Source: Actinomycetota bacterium
GTDB taxonomy: Bacteria; Actinomycetota; Thermoleophilia; Gaiellales; Gaiellaceae
Direction: 5' to 3'
Assembly (NCBI GenBank): GCA_005888435.1
Contig: VAXO01000026.1
Span: 1-63,756, forward strand
Length of the DNA stretch: 63,756 nucleotides
The translations under genes were made by a program, and so were the position numbers. The notes beneath the pieces were generated by a model, which ran no database searches, had not been told where the DNA came from, and worked only from the letters and a program-made list of their open reading frames with translations. Of the stretch, positions 16,028-24,382 are shown piece after piece; the first letter of the stretch is position 1; each line of letters opens with the position of its first letter.

Positions 16028-16860
16028 GGCACGGCGGCGAGCAGCTCCTGCGCAAGCGCCGCAGGATCGTCGCCGGTGCGCCGTTCGATCCAGCTCCCGT
16101 CCTCGGCCGCGACGAGCGCTGTCAGCCGTTCGCCGTCGTGGTGCGCCGCGACCGGCGCGAGACAACCCCCGCCGATCGCCGCAACACAGGCGCGTTCCGC
16201 TTCGACACGGCGACGGGTTGCCGCATGGTCCGCCGCCCCGACGAGGTGCTCCTCACCGGCGCGCACCTGCAGCGCGAGCGCACCCTGGCCGGCCTCGGGA
16301 ACCAGCTCTTCGGGATCGAAGCGATGGCCGATCTCGCGGCCGAGACCGAGCCGGTCGAGCCCGCAGGCCGCGAGCACCACCGCGTCGAGCCCCCGCTCTC
16401 GGCGCTTGCGCAACCGCGTGTCGACGTTGCCCCGAAGCGGCTCGATCGAGAGCGATGGCTCGATCGCGAGCAGCTGTGCGCGACGACGGATGGAGGCCGT
16501 GCCGATCCGCATCCCGGGACGGATCGCTTCTGCGCCGCACAGCGCATCGCGTGGGTCGTCCCGCTCGATGTAGGCGCCGACTGCGAGCCCGTCGGTGTCG
16601 GTGGAGGTCATGTCCTTCGCCGAATGCACGGCGACGTCGACGCGGCGGTCGAGCAACGCCTCCTCCAGCTCCTTGACGAACACGCCGCGCGCTCCGATCT
16701 CTCCGAACGGCCGCGTGCGATCGCGATCGCCCGCCGTCGTGATCGGGACGAGGGCGATCTCGATGCCCGGCGCGCGCAGCCGCGCTGCTGCGCCCTCGGC
16801 CTGGGTCAGTGCGAGCCTACTGCCGCGGGAGCCGACGCGAATCAGCACGGCACCACACAC
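16024..16860 (-). CDS. hemC: Hydroxymethylbilane synthase (porphobilinogen deaminase)
   Basis: Polymerises four porphobilinogens into hydroxymethylbilane. The sequence shows LIRVGSRGSRLALTQA, the catalytic-site VHSAKDM, GTASIRRRAQLL, LRGNVDTRLRK and the cofactor-binding cysteine in IGGGCLAPVAAH. Length 278 is slightly short because the C-terminal domain is compact. GTG at 16860 is used; a second GTG four codons on (VLIRVGS) is equally plausible and closer to the usual N-terminus. The 102 bases between hemA and hemC show no clear terminator or ORF, so the genes may still be co-transcribed. Confidence 0.95.
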   Translation of the reverse strand: MCGAVLIRVGSRGSRLALTQAEGAAARLRAPGIEIALVPITTAGDRDRTRPFGEIGARGVFVKELEEALLDRRVDVAVHSAKDMTSTDTDGLAVGAYIERDDPRDALCGAEAIRPGMRIGTASIRRRAQLLAIEPSLSIEPLRGNVDTRLRKRRERGLDAVVLAACGLDRLGLGREIGHRFDPEELVPEAGQGALALQVRAGEEHLVGAADHAATRRRVEAERACVAAIGGGCLAPVAAHHDGERLTALVAAEDGSWIERRTGDDPAALAQELLAAVP

Positions 16861-16962
16861 GGTGTGAGCGCGTCCTGGCGACGCAGGGCCGCCGGCGCCG
16901 AACGCGGACGAACGCCGTCGGCACCTGCACCGGCAGCGGGCGGCCGATCAGATCCGCAGTCT

Positions 16963-18189
16963 TCAACGCTCATCCTCGAGACCGAACAGGTGGCGCACCG
17001 CGTCAGCATAAATGACGCCGTCGGCTGCCGCGGCTGCCTGCTTCATGCGAATCGTCGGCAAGTGCAGGAGCTTGTTCAGGACGGCGGCAGTCACGGACTC
17101 GGCGGCGCGGCGCTCGGCGCCGCTCAGCTTCGCCCGCTCGAGCTCGGCGGTGCGGATCTCCTCCGCGCGTGCGCGCAACGACGCGATCGCTGGAACGACG
17201 TCGAGCGAGGCCTGCCATTCGCGAAAGCGCTCCGCCTCTGTCGCGACGATCCCTTCCGCGCGCTCGGCCTCGCGCCTGCGCCCGGCAAGCGTCTCCGCCA
17301 CGACAGCCTCGAGGTCGTCGATGTCGTAGAGGTAGCAGCCGTCGAGCTCGTGGATCGCCGGATCGAGGTCGCGCGGCACCGCGAGGTCGATCAGGAACAG
17401 CGGCCGCCCTTTGCGCGCGTGCAGCGTCCGCGCCACGTCGCTCTGTGTCAGCGCCCAGTCGGGAGCGGCCGTCGAGGAGAGCACGACGTCGACGTGCTCC
17501 AGGTTGTCCGGGACGTCGTCGAGCGGCAGCGGTGTGCCGCCGTAGAGACCCGTGAGCTCCTCCGCTCGCGCGACGGTGCGGTTCGCGACGAACGCGATCG
17601 CCGCGCCGCGCGCCACGAGGCTCTTGATCGCGAGCTCGCCGGCCTGGCCGGCCCCGACGACGAGAACCGAACGCCCGCTGAGGTCGTCGAAGACCTGTTC
17701 GGCGAGCGCCGCGGCCGCCGACGACACGGACGCAGGGCTCTCGCCGATCGCGGTCTCCGTCCGCGCCTTCTTGCCGGCGTGCAGTGCGTCGCGGAAGAGC
17801 CGGTCGAGAAGCGGGCCTGCTGCGCCGACGTCGTGCGCGGTGCGCACCTGGCCGAGGATCTCGCCCTCCCCCGGCACCATCGAGTCGAGCCCGGCTGCAA
17901 CGCGGAAGAGATGGAGCGCCGCTGCCTCGTCGCGGAGGCGATAGAGCGACGGCCCGAGCTCCTCCTCGAGCGCGAGCAGCGCCGCCTCGGCCTTGCGCTC
18001 GGCCTCGTCGGCCGAGTCATCAGCCAGATACAGCTCGGTGCGGTTGCACGTCGAGAGGCAGACGGCCTCGCCGCGCTCGCCCGCGAGCCGCAGGGCGAGC
18101 TCGCGCGCGCGGTCCGCGTCGAGCGCTGCGCGCTCCCGCAGCTCGACGGGAGCCTGGTGGTGTGAGATGCCGACGAGGACGACGCTCAT
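16963..18189 (-). CDS. hemA: Glutamyl-tRNA reductase
   Basis: First committed enzyme of C5-pathway haem synthesis, reducing glutamyl-tRNA to glutamate-1-semialdehyde. The 408-residue protein has GISHHQAPVELRE, the catalytic cysteine in CLSTCNRTELY, GLDSMVPGEGEILGQV, the NADPH domain VLVVGAGQAGELA and a C-terminal helical dimerisation segment. The ATG overlaps the stop of the upstream HemX/CcsA-like gene by four bases (ATGA). The tracked ORF (587 aa) extends upstream out of context. Haem feedback regulation cannot be read from the sequence. Confidence 0.96.
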   Translation of the reverse strand: MSVVLVGISHHQAPVELRERAALDADRARELALRLAGERGEAVCLSTCNRTELYLADDSADEAERKAEAALLALEEELGPSLYRLRDEAAALHLFRVAAGLDSMVPGEGEILGQVRTAHDVGAAGPLLDRLFRDALHAGKKARTETAIGESPASVSSAAAALAEQVFDDLSGRSVLVVGAGQAGELAIKSLVARGAAIAFVANRTVARAEELTGLYGGTPLPLDDVPDNLEHVDVVLSSTAAPDWALTQSDVARTLHARKGRPLFLIDLAVPRDLDPAIHELDGCYLYDIDDLEAVVAETLAGRRREAERAEGIVATEAERFREWQASLDVVPAIASLRARAEEIRTAELERAKLSGAERRAAESVTAAVLNKLLHLPTIRMKQAAAAADGVIYADAVRHLFGLEDER

Positions 18190-18974
18190 GCGAAATGCGT
18201 GACGGGAAGGGCGAGCCTCACGACGACGACGAGCGCGAACCCCGTGAGCACGAGGTAGGCGGCGCGGCGGCCGCGCCACCCGGCGAAGTGGCGCAAAGCC
18301 AGGTACCCGGCGTAGACGACCCAGGTCAGGGCCGTCACCGCCATGAGCGCGTCGTAGCCGCCGCCGCGGTCCTCGAGCCGGACGATCCCGACCGCGATGC
18401 CGAGCGTCAGCGCGGGTAGCGCGAACTCGATCGTGCGCGCCGCAACGTCGTCGAGCTTCGCGAGCGCCGGCGCGCGCACGCGCAGGATCGAGCGCTCGTG
18501 GCGCTTCAGCCGCCGTTCCTGCCAGAGATAGAGCGCGGACAGCCCGGCCGCGAGCGTGAACCCGGCGAACGCCGCGAGAACGAGGCCGACGTGCAGCACG
18601 AGGAAGAGGTTGGAGTAGTGGCTCTGCCCTGCCGTGCCGGTGCCTCCGCCGAGACGCGCGAGCGCGAACAGTACGACCGCCAGCGGCAGCACGGCGAGCC
18701 CGAGCAACCGGTAGCGCGGGCGGCACCCCCAGATCAGGTACGCGCCGACGACAAGCCAGACGAAGAGGTTGAGGGAGCCGGCCCAGGTTGCCCAGGGAAA
18801 CCCGTCGGCGCGCGCGGCCTGGACGGCGAGCAAGGCGGTCTGCACGAGCCAGCCGATGCGCACGCCCCAGGTCGCAGCCCAGCCGGCGCGGCCGGGCTGC
18901 CGCGCCTCGCCAAAGTACGCCACGGCAGCCTCGCCGTAGGCGAGCAGCGCCGGCCAGAACAGGAACTCAGCCAA
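18186..18974 (-). CDS. Cytochrome c assembly / HemX family membrane protein
   Basis: 262-residue polytopic protein with about eight hydrophobic helices. The stretch LHVGLVLAAFAGFTLAAGLSALYLWQERRLK matches the CcsA/CcmC/HemX superfamily core. The tryptophan-rich WWD haem-binding motif of true CcsA is only faintly represented (FPWATWAGSLNLFVW), so a HemX-like role in supporting glutamyl-tRNA reductase levels, known in Bacillus, fits its position immediately before hemA. TTG start overlaps the end of ccmD by eight bases. Haem handling at the membrane is likely; the exact role is unproven. Confidence 0.8.
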   Translation of the reverse strand: MAEFLFWPALLAYGEAAVAYFGEARQPGRAGWAATWGVRIGWLVQTALLAVQAARADGFPWATWAGSLNLFVWLVVGAYLIWGCRPRYRLLGLAVLPLAVVLFALARLGGGTGTAGQSHYSNLFLVLHVGLVLAAFAGFTLAAGLSALYLWQERRLKRHERSILRVRAPALAKLDDVAARTIEFALPALTLGIAVGIVRLEDRGGGYDALMAVTALTWVVYAGYLALRHFAGWRGRRAAYLVLTGFALVVVVRLALPVTHFA

Positions 18975-19146
18975 CCGCGACGGCCTTCCGCTCGGGCTCC
19001 TCTTTCTTCCGCAGCGCGAGCTGCGTCAGCTCCGCGAGCTCACGTTCGAGCCGCTGCAGCTTCAGCCCGATGATGAACACGTACGCGAGCAGCACCACGA
19101 AGACGACGAGGTACACCGCGGCGACGTACTTCTCCTCGGTCGTCAC
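18967..19146 (-). CDS. ccmD: CcmD-like small membrane protein (not in ORF track)
   Basis: A 59-residue ORF below the track cutoff: one membrane helix (VAAVYLVVFVVLLAYVFIIGL) followed by a basic, helical tail LKLQRLERELAELTQ. This is the layout of CcmD, which helps release haem-loaded CcmE from the CcmABC complex. The GTG start overlaps ccmC by four bases, and the stop overlaps the next gene by eight, so it sits exactly where ccmD belongs. Small size makes homology weak, but position and topology agree. Confidence 0.8.
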   Translation of the reverse strand: MTTEEKYVAAVYLVVFVVLLAYVFIIGLKLQRLERELAELTQLALRKKEEPERKAVAVG

Positions 19147-19853
19147 TGCAGCGCCTCCCGCAGCTCGCGCAGCCGGACGTCCAGCCGCTTGCCCGCCAGC
19201 TCGAGGTGGTAGAGCGTTGCGGCCACCGCGAACATCGCGAGCACGGCGACGCAGAAGGTGAAGAACTGCGAGCCGGCCATGTTCGGCCCGCCCTTGTCGA
19301 ACGCAATGGGGTGGATGAACCGCTGCGACAGCCGGATCGCGAGAATGCTGACAGGGATCAGCGCGACGCCGAACAGCGCGTAGACCGCGCTCAGGTTCGC
19401 GCGCTGCGGCCCCGGCGGCAGCGAGAACCGCAGCATGAAGTACGCGCAGTAGAAGAGAAACAGGACGAGGAACAACACGAGCTGATCCTCACTCCAAACC
19501 CACCAGTGACCCCAGCGGTAGCGCGCCCAGATCGACCCTGTGACGAGCGTCAGCAGTCCAAAGATGACGCCGAGGTGGATGGCGACGTAGCTCTCGAGGT
19601 CCGCGTCCTCGTCGCGCTTCCAGAGATGGCGCAGGGCCTTCCAGCCGCCCCACCCGAAGCAGGCGTAGGCGGTGAACGCGATCGGGACGTGGAAGTAGAA
19701 GATCTTCTGGTTCAGGCCGTCCTCGTCGAGCGGCGCGTAGAAGAAGATCAGCGCGATCGCCGCCGCCATGAGTGTCAGGGCGAGCGCGGCGAGCGCCGGA
19801 AGGCGGTTATTCCGTGACGACGTACTCAAAGGATGCCCAGCAAATGATCGCAA
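19143..19853 (-). CDS. ccmC: Haem exporter membrane protein CcmC
   Basis: Binds haem at the outer membrane face and hands it to CcmE. The 236-residue protein has about six helices, conserved histidines in FYFHVPIAF and RFIHPIAF, and the tryptophan-rich periplasmic motif RWGHWWVWSEDQL. The canonical motif is WGTWWVWDxRLT; here the aspartate after VW is replaced by SED. The ATG at 19853 overlaps ccmB by 47 bases; a TTG at 19829 (overlap 23) is the alternative. Followed by ccmD with a 4-base overlap. Confidence 0.9.
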   Translation of the reverse strand: MRSFAGHPLSTSSRNNRLPALAALALTLMAAAIALIFFYAPLDEDGLNQKIFYFHVPIAFTAYACFGWGGWKALRHLWKRDEDADLESYVAIHLGVIFGLLTLVTGSIWARYRWGHWWVWSEDQLVLFLVLFLFYCAYFMLRFSLPPGPQRANLSAVYALFGVALIPVSILAIRLSQRFIHPIAFDKGGPNMAGSQFFTFCVAVLAMFAVAATLYHLELAGKRLDVRLRELREALQ

Positions 19854-20445
19854 AGAGTGCGTCGTAGAGGCCGAGCAAGCCGAGGTACCGGCCCGGATCC
19901 GCCGAGACGCTGGCGCCGACGCCGCCGATCACGATCGGGATGGCGAGGGGCAGAAAGAGCAGCGGCAGCAGCAGCTCCCTGGCCCGGCTGGCCGTGGCCA
20001 TCGCGGCGAGCAGCGTCCCGACGGCCGCGATCCCGAGGTCGGCGAGGACGACGCCGCCGACCAGCGCCGCGGACACCGGCTTGAAGAAGAGGGCGTACGC
20101 GGGGAGCGCGATCACCTCGGCGAGTCCGAGGAACGCGAGGATCGAGAGCGCCTTGCCGAGCCAGATCGCGCTGCGGTCGCTCGGCGCGAGCACGAGGCCG
20201 TCGATGACGCCCTGCTCCCGCTCTGCGGCGAACGACCGCGAGAGGCCGAGCAGCGCCGTGAAGAGCAGGGCGACCCACAAGAGGCCTGTCGCCGCCAGAT
20301 CGGAGGACCCTACGGGCAGCACGAAGTGGAAGACGACGAGGGTCGAGACGACGAACAGCAACATCGCCGGCAGCGTGTCGCGCGCCCGCAGCTCGAGCAG
20401 GAGGTCCTTGCGCGCGAGTGCGCCGACGTCTGCGAAGTAGGTCAC
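19807..20445 (-). CDS. ccmB: Haem exporter permease CcmB
   Basis: Permease subunit of the CcmAB ABC transporter used in system I cytochrome c maturation, 212 residues with six hydrophobic helices. Characteristic segments are ARKDLLLELRARDTLPAML at the N-terminus and FAAEREQGVIDGLVLAPSDRSAIWLGK. GTG start overlaps the ccmA stop by four bases. With CcmA it provides ATP-driven release of holo-CcmE rather than simple haem export in studied systems. Confidence 0.92.
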   Translation of the reverse strand: MTYFADVGALARKDLLLELRARDTLPAMLLFVVSTLVVFHFVLPVGSSDLAATGLLWVALLFTALLGLSRSFAAEREQGVIDGLVLAPSDRSAIWLGKALSILAFLGLAEVIALPAYALFFKPVSAALVGGVVLADLGIAAVGTLLAAMATASRARELLLPLLFLPLAIPIVIGGVGASVSADPGRYLGLLGLYDALFAIICWASFEYVVTE

Positions 20446-21026
20446 ACCAGTGCCAGCCGCGCAGAGGCGAAATGCTCCAGTCGCTCCGGCTCGTGCGTTG
20501 CGACGACGAACGAGGCGCGCCCCGCACGCTCGGTCAGCTCACGATCCAGCAACTGCTCGCCCTCGTCGTCGAGGCCGCTGTACGGCTCGTCCAGCAGGAG
20601 CAGGCTTGGTTCGTGCAGGAGCGTTCGGCAGAGCGCGAGCCGCTGCAGCATCCCTCGCGAGAACGAGCCCGCGCGCGCGTGCCGGACGTCCCAGAGACCG
20701 AAACGCTCGAGCAGCATCCCGGTCCGCTCGCGCCGGTCGGGGACGCGGTAGAGCCGGCCGTAGAGGTCGAGGTTCTCGAGCGCCGTCAGCTCACGGTAGA
20801 CGAGCGGCTCGTGGCCGAGGTAGCCCAGTCGCCCCCGCTCCACGCCGACCTCGAGCTCGCCGCGGGTCGGCGCGGCGAGACCCGCGCAGAGGCGGAGCAG
20901 CGTCGTCTTGCCGGAGCCGTTCGGACCGGTGACGAGCAGGAAGTCGTCGCTGCCGACGTCGAGCGTGACGCCCCGCAGTATCCGCGTGTCTCCGTACCGC
21001 TTCTCGAGCGCACGGGCGCGGATCAC
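20442..21026 (-). CDS. ccmA: ABC transporter ATP-binding protein CcmA
   Basis: ATPase subunit of the cytochrome c maturation transporter, 194 residues. Walker A is TGPNGSGKTTLL, the Q-loop region GYLGHEPLVY, the ABC signature variant FSRGMLQRLALCR, Walker B LLLLDEPYSGLD and the H-loop VVATHEP. The length is typical for CcmA, shorter than most ABC ATPases. GTG start overlaps the ubiA stop by four bases; the tracked ORF extends far upstream in a shadow frame. CcmE, CcmF and CcmH are not in the window. Confidence 0.93.
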   Translation of the reverse strand: MIRARALEKRYGDTRILRGVTLDVGSDDFLLVTGPNGSGKTTLLRLCAGLAAPTRGELEVGVERGRLGYLGHEPLVYRELTALENLDLYGRLYRVPDRRERTGMLLERFGLWDVRHARAGSFSRGMLQRLALCRTLLHEPSLLLLDEPYSGLDDEGEQLLDRELTERAGRASFVVATHEPERLEHFASARLALV

Positions 21027-21883
21027 AGCGCTACTTCCGCGAGCACGAACAGCAAAAACGCAACGCTGATGACCCCGTTGACTGTGAAGAAGGCCGCGTC
21101 GAGGCGTCGCAGGTCGTTCGGACGCACGAGCGAGTGTTCGTAGGCGAGCAGCGCCGCGACGACGACCACGCCGATCCAGTAGAGCCAGCCGAGGTCGAGC
21201 CCGAAGCCGACCGCGGCGAGCAACGCGACGGTCGCAACGTGCAACAGGCGGGCCCCGGCGAAGACGCCGCGCACGCCGAAGCGTGACGCGACCGAATGCA
21301 GTCCCTGCTGCACGTCGATGTCGCGGTCGAAGAGCGAGTAGAAGAGGTCGAAGCCGGCAATCCAGGCCGCGACCGCCGCACCGAGAGCCCATGCCTCCCA
21401 CGGAAGCTGTCCCGTGATCGCGACCCAGGCGCCCACCGGCGCGAGGCCGTCGACTGCGCCGAGCCACAGATGGCTCAGCCACGTGAACCGCTTCAGGTAC
21501 GGGTAGACGACGAAGCCGACCACCGGGATCGGCCAGAGCCACCGCACGATCGGTTGGAGCTGGAAGCACGCGACGAGGTACAGCGCGAATGCGAGCGCGC
21601 AGAAGACGACCGCCTGCGCCCGCGAAATGAGGCCGGCCGGAAGCTCGCGAGTCGCCGTGCGCGGGTTACGCGCGTCGATCTCGGCGTCGACGATGCGGTT
21701 CAGGCCCATTGCGAGCGAGCGGGCACCGACCATCGCGACGGTGATCCAGAGCAGATCGTGCGCCGACGGAACCTCGTTCACGCTCAGAAGCGCGCCGATG
21801 TACGCGAACGGCAGCGCGAACACCGTGTGCTCGATCTTCACCAGCGACGCGAAACGGCGCGGCAGCGCGACGGCAGAGCTCAC
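21023..21883 (-). CDS. UbiA-family prenyltransferase, probably menaquinone pathway (MqnP-like)
   Basis: 286-residue integral membrane aromatic prenyltransferase. The first Asp-rich motif reads GLNRIVDAEIDARNPRTATRE, the pattern seen in the futalosine-pathway enzyme MqnP, and the second is YSLFDRDIDVQQGLHSVASRFG. About eight helices follow. GTG start is used; the tracked ORF begins 27 codons earlier inside the repeat region. The ribosome-binding stretch GGGAGACGCAGTGAG is duplicated in the repeat 97 bp upstream. Supplying menaquinone next to cytochrome c maturation genes fits a respiratory operon; a haem-modifying role is a less likely alternative. Confidence 0.85.
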   Translation of the reverse strand: MSSAVALPRRFASLVKIEHTVFALPFAYIGALLSVNEVPSAHDLLWITVAMVGARSLAMGLNRIVDAEIDARNPRTATRELPAGLISRAQAVVFCALAFALYLVACFQLQPIVRWLWPIPVVGFVVYPYLKRFTWLSHLWLGAVDGLAPVGAWVAITGQLPWEAWALGAAVAAWIAGFDLFYSLFDRDIDVQQGLHSVASRFGVRGVFAGARLLHVATVALLAAVGFGLDLGWLYWIGVVVVAALLAYEHSLVRPNDLRRLDAAFFTVNGVISVAFLLFVLAEVAL

Positions 21884-21921
21884 TGCGTCTCCCTCGATCC
21901 GAGCGCCGCCGGCCGGCGGCG

Positions 21922-21980
21922 CAGACGGACGCGCGAGCAAGCTCGCACGCCCTGATGTCGGCATCGCAAGCGACGCCTCA
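21922..21980 (-). repeat. Dispersed two-hairpin repeat, copy 2 (minus orientation)
   Basis: Read on the minus strand it starts TGAGGCGTCGCTTGCGATGC, continues CGACATCAGGGCG, then hairpin GCGAGCTTGCTCGC and ends CGTCCGTCTG. It is 59 bases long, and its first 48 bases are identical to the neighbouring copy. Confidence 0.85.
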
Positions 21981-21993
21981 CTGCGTCTCCCTC

Positions 21994-22042
21994 GGCGAGC
22001 AAGCTCGCACGCCCTGATGTCGGCATCGCAAGCGACGCCTCA
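21994..22042 (-). repeat. Dispersed two-hairpin repeat, copy 3, starting in the moaB stop codon
   Basis: 48 bases identical to copy 2, lacking its last ten bases. On the minus strand its first TGA is the moaB stop codon. It is followed by CGAGGGAGACGCAG, the same sequence that precedes the ubiA start, indicating a tandem duplication. Confidence 0.85.
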
Positions 22043-22519
22043 TGTCGGCACGTGTTCCGTCGGGTCGCCGGCGAGCAGCTCGAGCGCGTGCGCGAGCGCC
22101 GGCTTGATCAGCTCGAAGCCGTCACGGCAACCGCCGGGCGAACCAGGGAGGTTGACGATCAGCGCCTGCCCGCGGATGCCCGCGACGCCACGGCCGAGCA
22201 GGCCGTGCGGTGTCTTCTTCACCGCGTCGGCGCGAAGCGACTCGGCGATGCCGGGCACCAGGCGGTCGAGCACCGACTCCGTCGCCTCCGGCGTGAAGTC
22301 CCGCGGCGAGACGCCGGTGCCTCCCGTCGTCAGGACGAGCCGCGCGGTCTGTGCGAGCTCGCGGATCGCGGCAGCGATCCTCGGCCGCTCATCTGGGACG
22401 ACACGGTGCTCGACGTCGTAGCGCTCCGCCTCCAGGAGCTCGACGAGGAGTGCACCGCTCTCGTCGTCCCGCTCACCCGCGGAGACGCCGTCCGAGATCG
22501 TGACGACGGCTGCCTTCAC
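22040..22519 (-). CDS. moaB: Molybdopterin adenylyltransferase (MoaB/MogA)
   Basis: Adenylylates molybdopterin before molybdate insertion. The 159-residue protein has [38 protein letters not shown] and the [16 protein letters not shown] segment of the MoaB/MogA fold. GTG start overlaps the moaC stop by four bases (GTGA), coupling two cofactor steps. The stop codon is the first base triplet of a dispersed hairpin repeat. MoeA, the next enzyme in the pathway, is encoded at 32.5 kb. Confidence 0.92.
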   Translation of the reverse strand: MKAAVVTISDGVSAGERDDESGALLVELLEAERYDVEHRVVPDERPRIAAAIRELAQTARLVLTTGGTGVSPRDFTPEATESVLDRLVPGIAESLRADAVKKTPHGLLGRGVAGIRGQALIVNLPGSPGGCRDGFELIKPALAHALELLAGDPTEHVPT

Positions 22520-22962
22520 GCGGGCTCCTTCGTCTTCTCGACCAGGGTGACGTCGGAGATCGACATTTCCTTGTCGATGGCCTTCGCCATGTCGTAGACG
22601 GTGAGCGCAGCAACCGTGACGGCGGTGAGCGCCTCCATCTCGACTCCCGTCTGCGCCGTTGTCTCCGCCGTCGCCGTGATCTCGACCTCGTCCCCACCGA
22701 CCTCGACCGAGACCTCGATGTGCGACAGCGGCAGGGGGTGGCAGAGCGGGATCAGCTCGCTCGTCCGCTTCGCCGCCATGATCCCCGCGAGCTGCGCGGT
22801 CACGAGGGCGTCGCCCTTGGGCAGCTCCCGAAGTCGCTGCGCGGTCTCCGGCGCCATGCGCACGGCTCCGCGCGCGACCGCGCGCCGCCGCGAGAGCGGC
22901 TTGCCGCCGACGTCGACCATGCGGACGTCGCCAGCCTCGCCGAGGTGGCTCAGCTCCGCCAT
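22516..22962 (-). CDS. moaC: Cyclic pyranopterin monophosphate synthase
   Basis: Second step of molybdenum cofactor synthesis, converting 3',8-cyclo-GTP to cyclic pyranopterin monophosphate. The 148-residue product contains [18 protein letters not shown], the active-site region [13 protein letters not shown] and [20 protein letters not shown] with the catalytic lysine in [11 protein letters not shown] ([11 protein letters not shown]) chosen; the tracked ORF adds 23 unrelated codons. It lies 11 bases after the GT20 gene, so it may be expressed from the trehalose operon. MoaA is not in the window. Confidence 0.94.
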   Translation of the reverse strand: MAELSHLGEAGDVRMVDVGGKPLSRRRAVARGAVRMAPETAQRLRELPKGDALVTAQLAGIMAAKRTSELIPLCHPLPLSHIEVSVEVGGDEVEITATAETTAQTGVEMEALTAVTVAALTVYDMAKAIDKEMSISDVTLVEKTKEPA

Positions 22963-22973
22963 TCGAGGCGATG

Positions 22974-24374
22974 CTAGCGCCGGGCGGTTGTCGCGACGCG
23001 GTTCAGGGCGGCGAGTTGGAGGTCGAGCCACTCGTTGACGTCATGTGTGCGCACGTGCGTGCGGATCGCCTCGAGCCGCCGCTGCCGCTCGCCGGCGTCC
23101 ATCGTGAGAGCCTGGTGGATCGCCTCGCCCTGCCCTTCGACGTCGAATGGGTTCACCGTCAGCGCCCACTCGCCGAGCTCCGCGTGCGCGCCGGTGTTTT
23201 CAGACAGGACAACGACGCCGTCGCGCGCGTTGACGAGCGGCGCCTCCTTCGCAACGAGGTTCATTCCGTCGAAGATCGCGTTCACGAGCAGGACGTCGAA
23301 CTGCTTGTACGCGGCGACCGAGCGCGGGAAGTCATCCTCGATGCGCAGCTCGATCGGCGTCCAGTCATCCTGCTGGAAGCGGTCGTTCACGCGCCGCGAC
23401 TCGCGCTCGATCGCGCCGAGGTACTCGGCGTACTCGGGAATGTCCTGCCGCGACGGATCGAGCAGCGCGAGCATGCGCACTCGCCGATGCATCTCCGGAT
23501 GAGCGTCGAGGTACAGCTCGAACGCACGGAAGCCGCGCACGATGTTCTTGGACGGGTCCGTGCGGTCGACCCGCACGACGAGCTTCTCTGGACGCTTCCC
23601 GACGATCTCGCGCTCGGCGGCCAGGACAGGGTCGCTCTGCGCGAGCTCGGCGAACTCGGCGGGGTTGACGGAGATCGGCGCAGTCACCGTCTTCTGCGTC
23701 ACGTCCTCGCCGAGGAGCTCCCGCGTGCTGTACAGGAAGTTGCTCCGCCAGCGCTCGGTGTGGAACCCGATCACATCGTTCGCAATCAGCCCCTCGTGGA
23801 TCGCGCACCGCATCGCGCGTGGGAGCACGCGCCAGCAGTCGGGCTGGGGCCAGGGAACATGCACGAAGTGCATGAGCGTCGAGTCCGGGCACCCTTGCCG
23901 CACGAGCTTCGGCGCGAGATACAGGTGATAGTCGTGGAAGAAGACGGCCGCCTCTGGCTCGTGCTCGAGCTCGGCGAGGACGACTCGCGCAAACCCCTCG
24001 TTCACGGCGGCGTACCCGTCCCGCCACGCCCGGTGGAAGGCGGCGTCGACCTTCGGCGTGTACGCGAGCTCCCAGAGCGAATGCTGGACGAACCAGAGCA
24101 TCGGGTTCGCGACGACGTTGTAGTACCAGTCGTACGCCTGCGCGTCGTGCGCGACAAGGCGTAGGCGGTAATTCTCCTGCTGCAGCGTCTCGCCGGCGAG
24201 CGCACGCTCGCCTTCCGTCGTCGCGCTCGCGATCCACGTCACGTCCTGGTGCTGCAGCAGGCTGCGGAGCGCGGTCGCGAGGCCACCGCTGCTGCGATGC
24301 ACGGAGCCGTCGCGCGCAACGCGCACGGGACCGCGGTTCGAGACGACAATGAGCTTGCGGCGCATCTGCGCCAC
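22974..24374 (-). CDS. otsA: GT20 trehalose-6-phosphate synthase-like glycosyltransferase
   Basis: GT20-family retaining glycosyltransferase, 466 residues, probably joining NDP-glucose and glucose-6-phosphate. N-terminal [16 protein letters not shown], donor/acceptor-site [39 protein letters not shown], the catalytic [11 protein letters not shown] (Arg and Lys conserved but LDYTKG altered) and [14 protein letters not shown] are visible. ENTGAHAEL replaces the usual EFAGAAxEL. These differences mark a subfamily, so the acceptor may differ from classical OtsA. GTG start; an ATG three codons later is possible. It follows treT by eight bases. No trehalose-phosphate phosphatase is seen in the window. 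Confidence 0.82.
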   Translation of the reverse strand: MAQMRRKLIVVSNRGPVRVARDGSVHRSSGGLATALRSLLQHQDVTWIASATTEGERALAGETLQQENYRLRLVAHDAQAYDWYYNVVANPMLWFVQHSLWELAYTPKVDAAFHRAWRDGYAAVNEGFARVVLAELEHEPEAAVFFHDYHLYLAPKLVRQGCPDSTLMHFVHVPWPQPDCWRVLPRAMRCAIHEGLIANDVIGFHTERWRSNFLYSTRELLGEDVTQKTVTAPISVNPAEFAELAQSDPVLAAEREIVGKRPEKLVVRVDRTDPSKNIVRGFRAFELYLDAHPEMHRRVRMLALLDPSRQDIPEYAEYLGAIERESRRVNDRFQQDDWTPIELRIEDDFPRSVAAYKQFDVLLVNAIFDGMNLVAKEAPLVNARDGVVVLSENTGAHAELGEWALTVNPFDVEGQGEAIHQALTMDAGERQRRLEAIRTHVRTHDVNEWLDLQLAALNRVATTARR

Positions 24375-24382
24375 GGTATCCG

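Noticed and set aside
16861-16962. Small gene between hemA and hemC
   Set aside because: No ORF with coding-like composition or ribosome site on either strand in the 102 bp.
21922-22042. Possible CRISPR-like array (48-bp repeats, short spacer)
   Set aside because: Only two units, spacer is a duplicated gene leader, no cas genes, and the same element occurs elsewhere as single copies.
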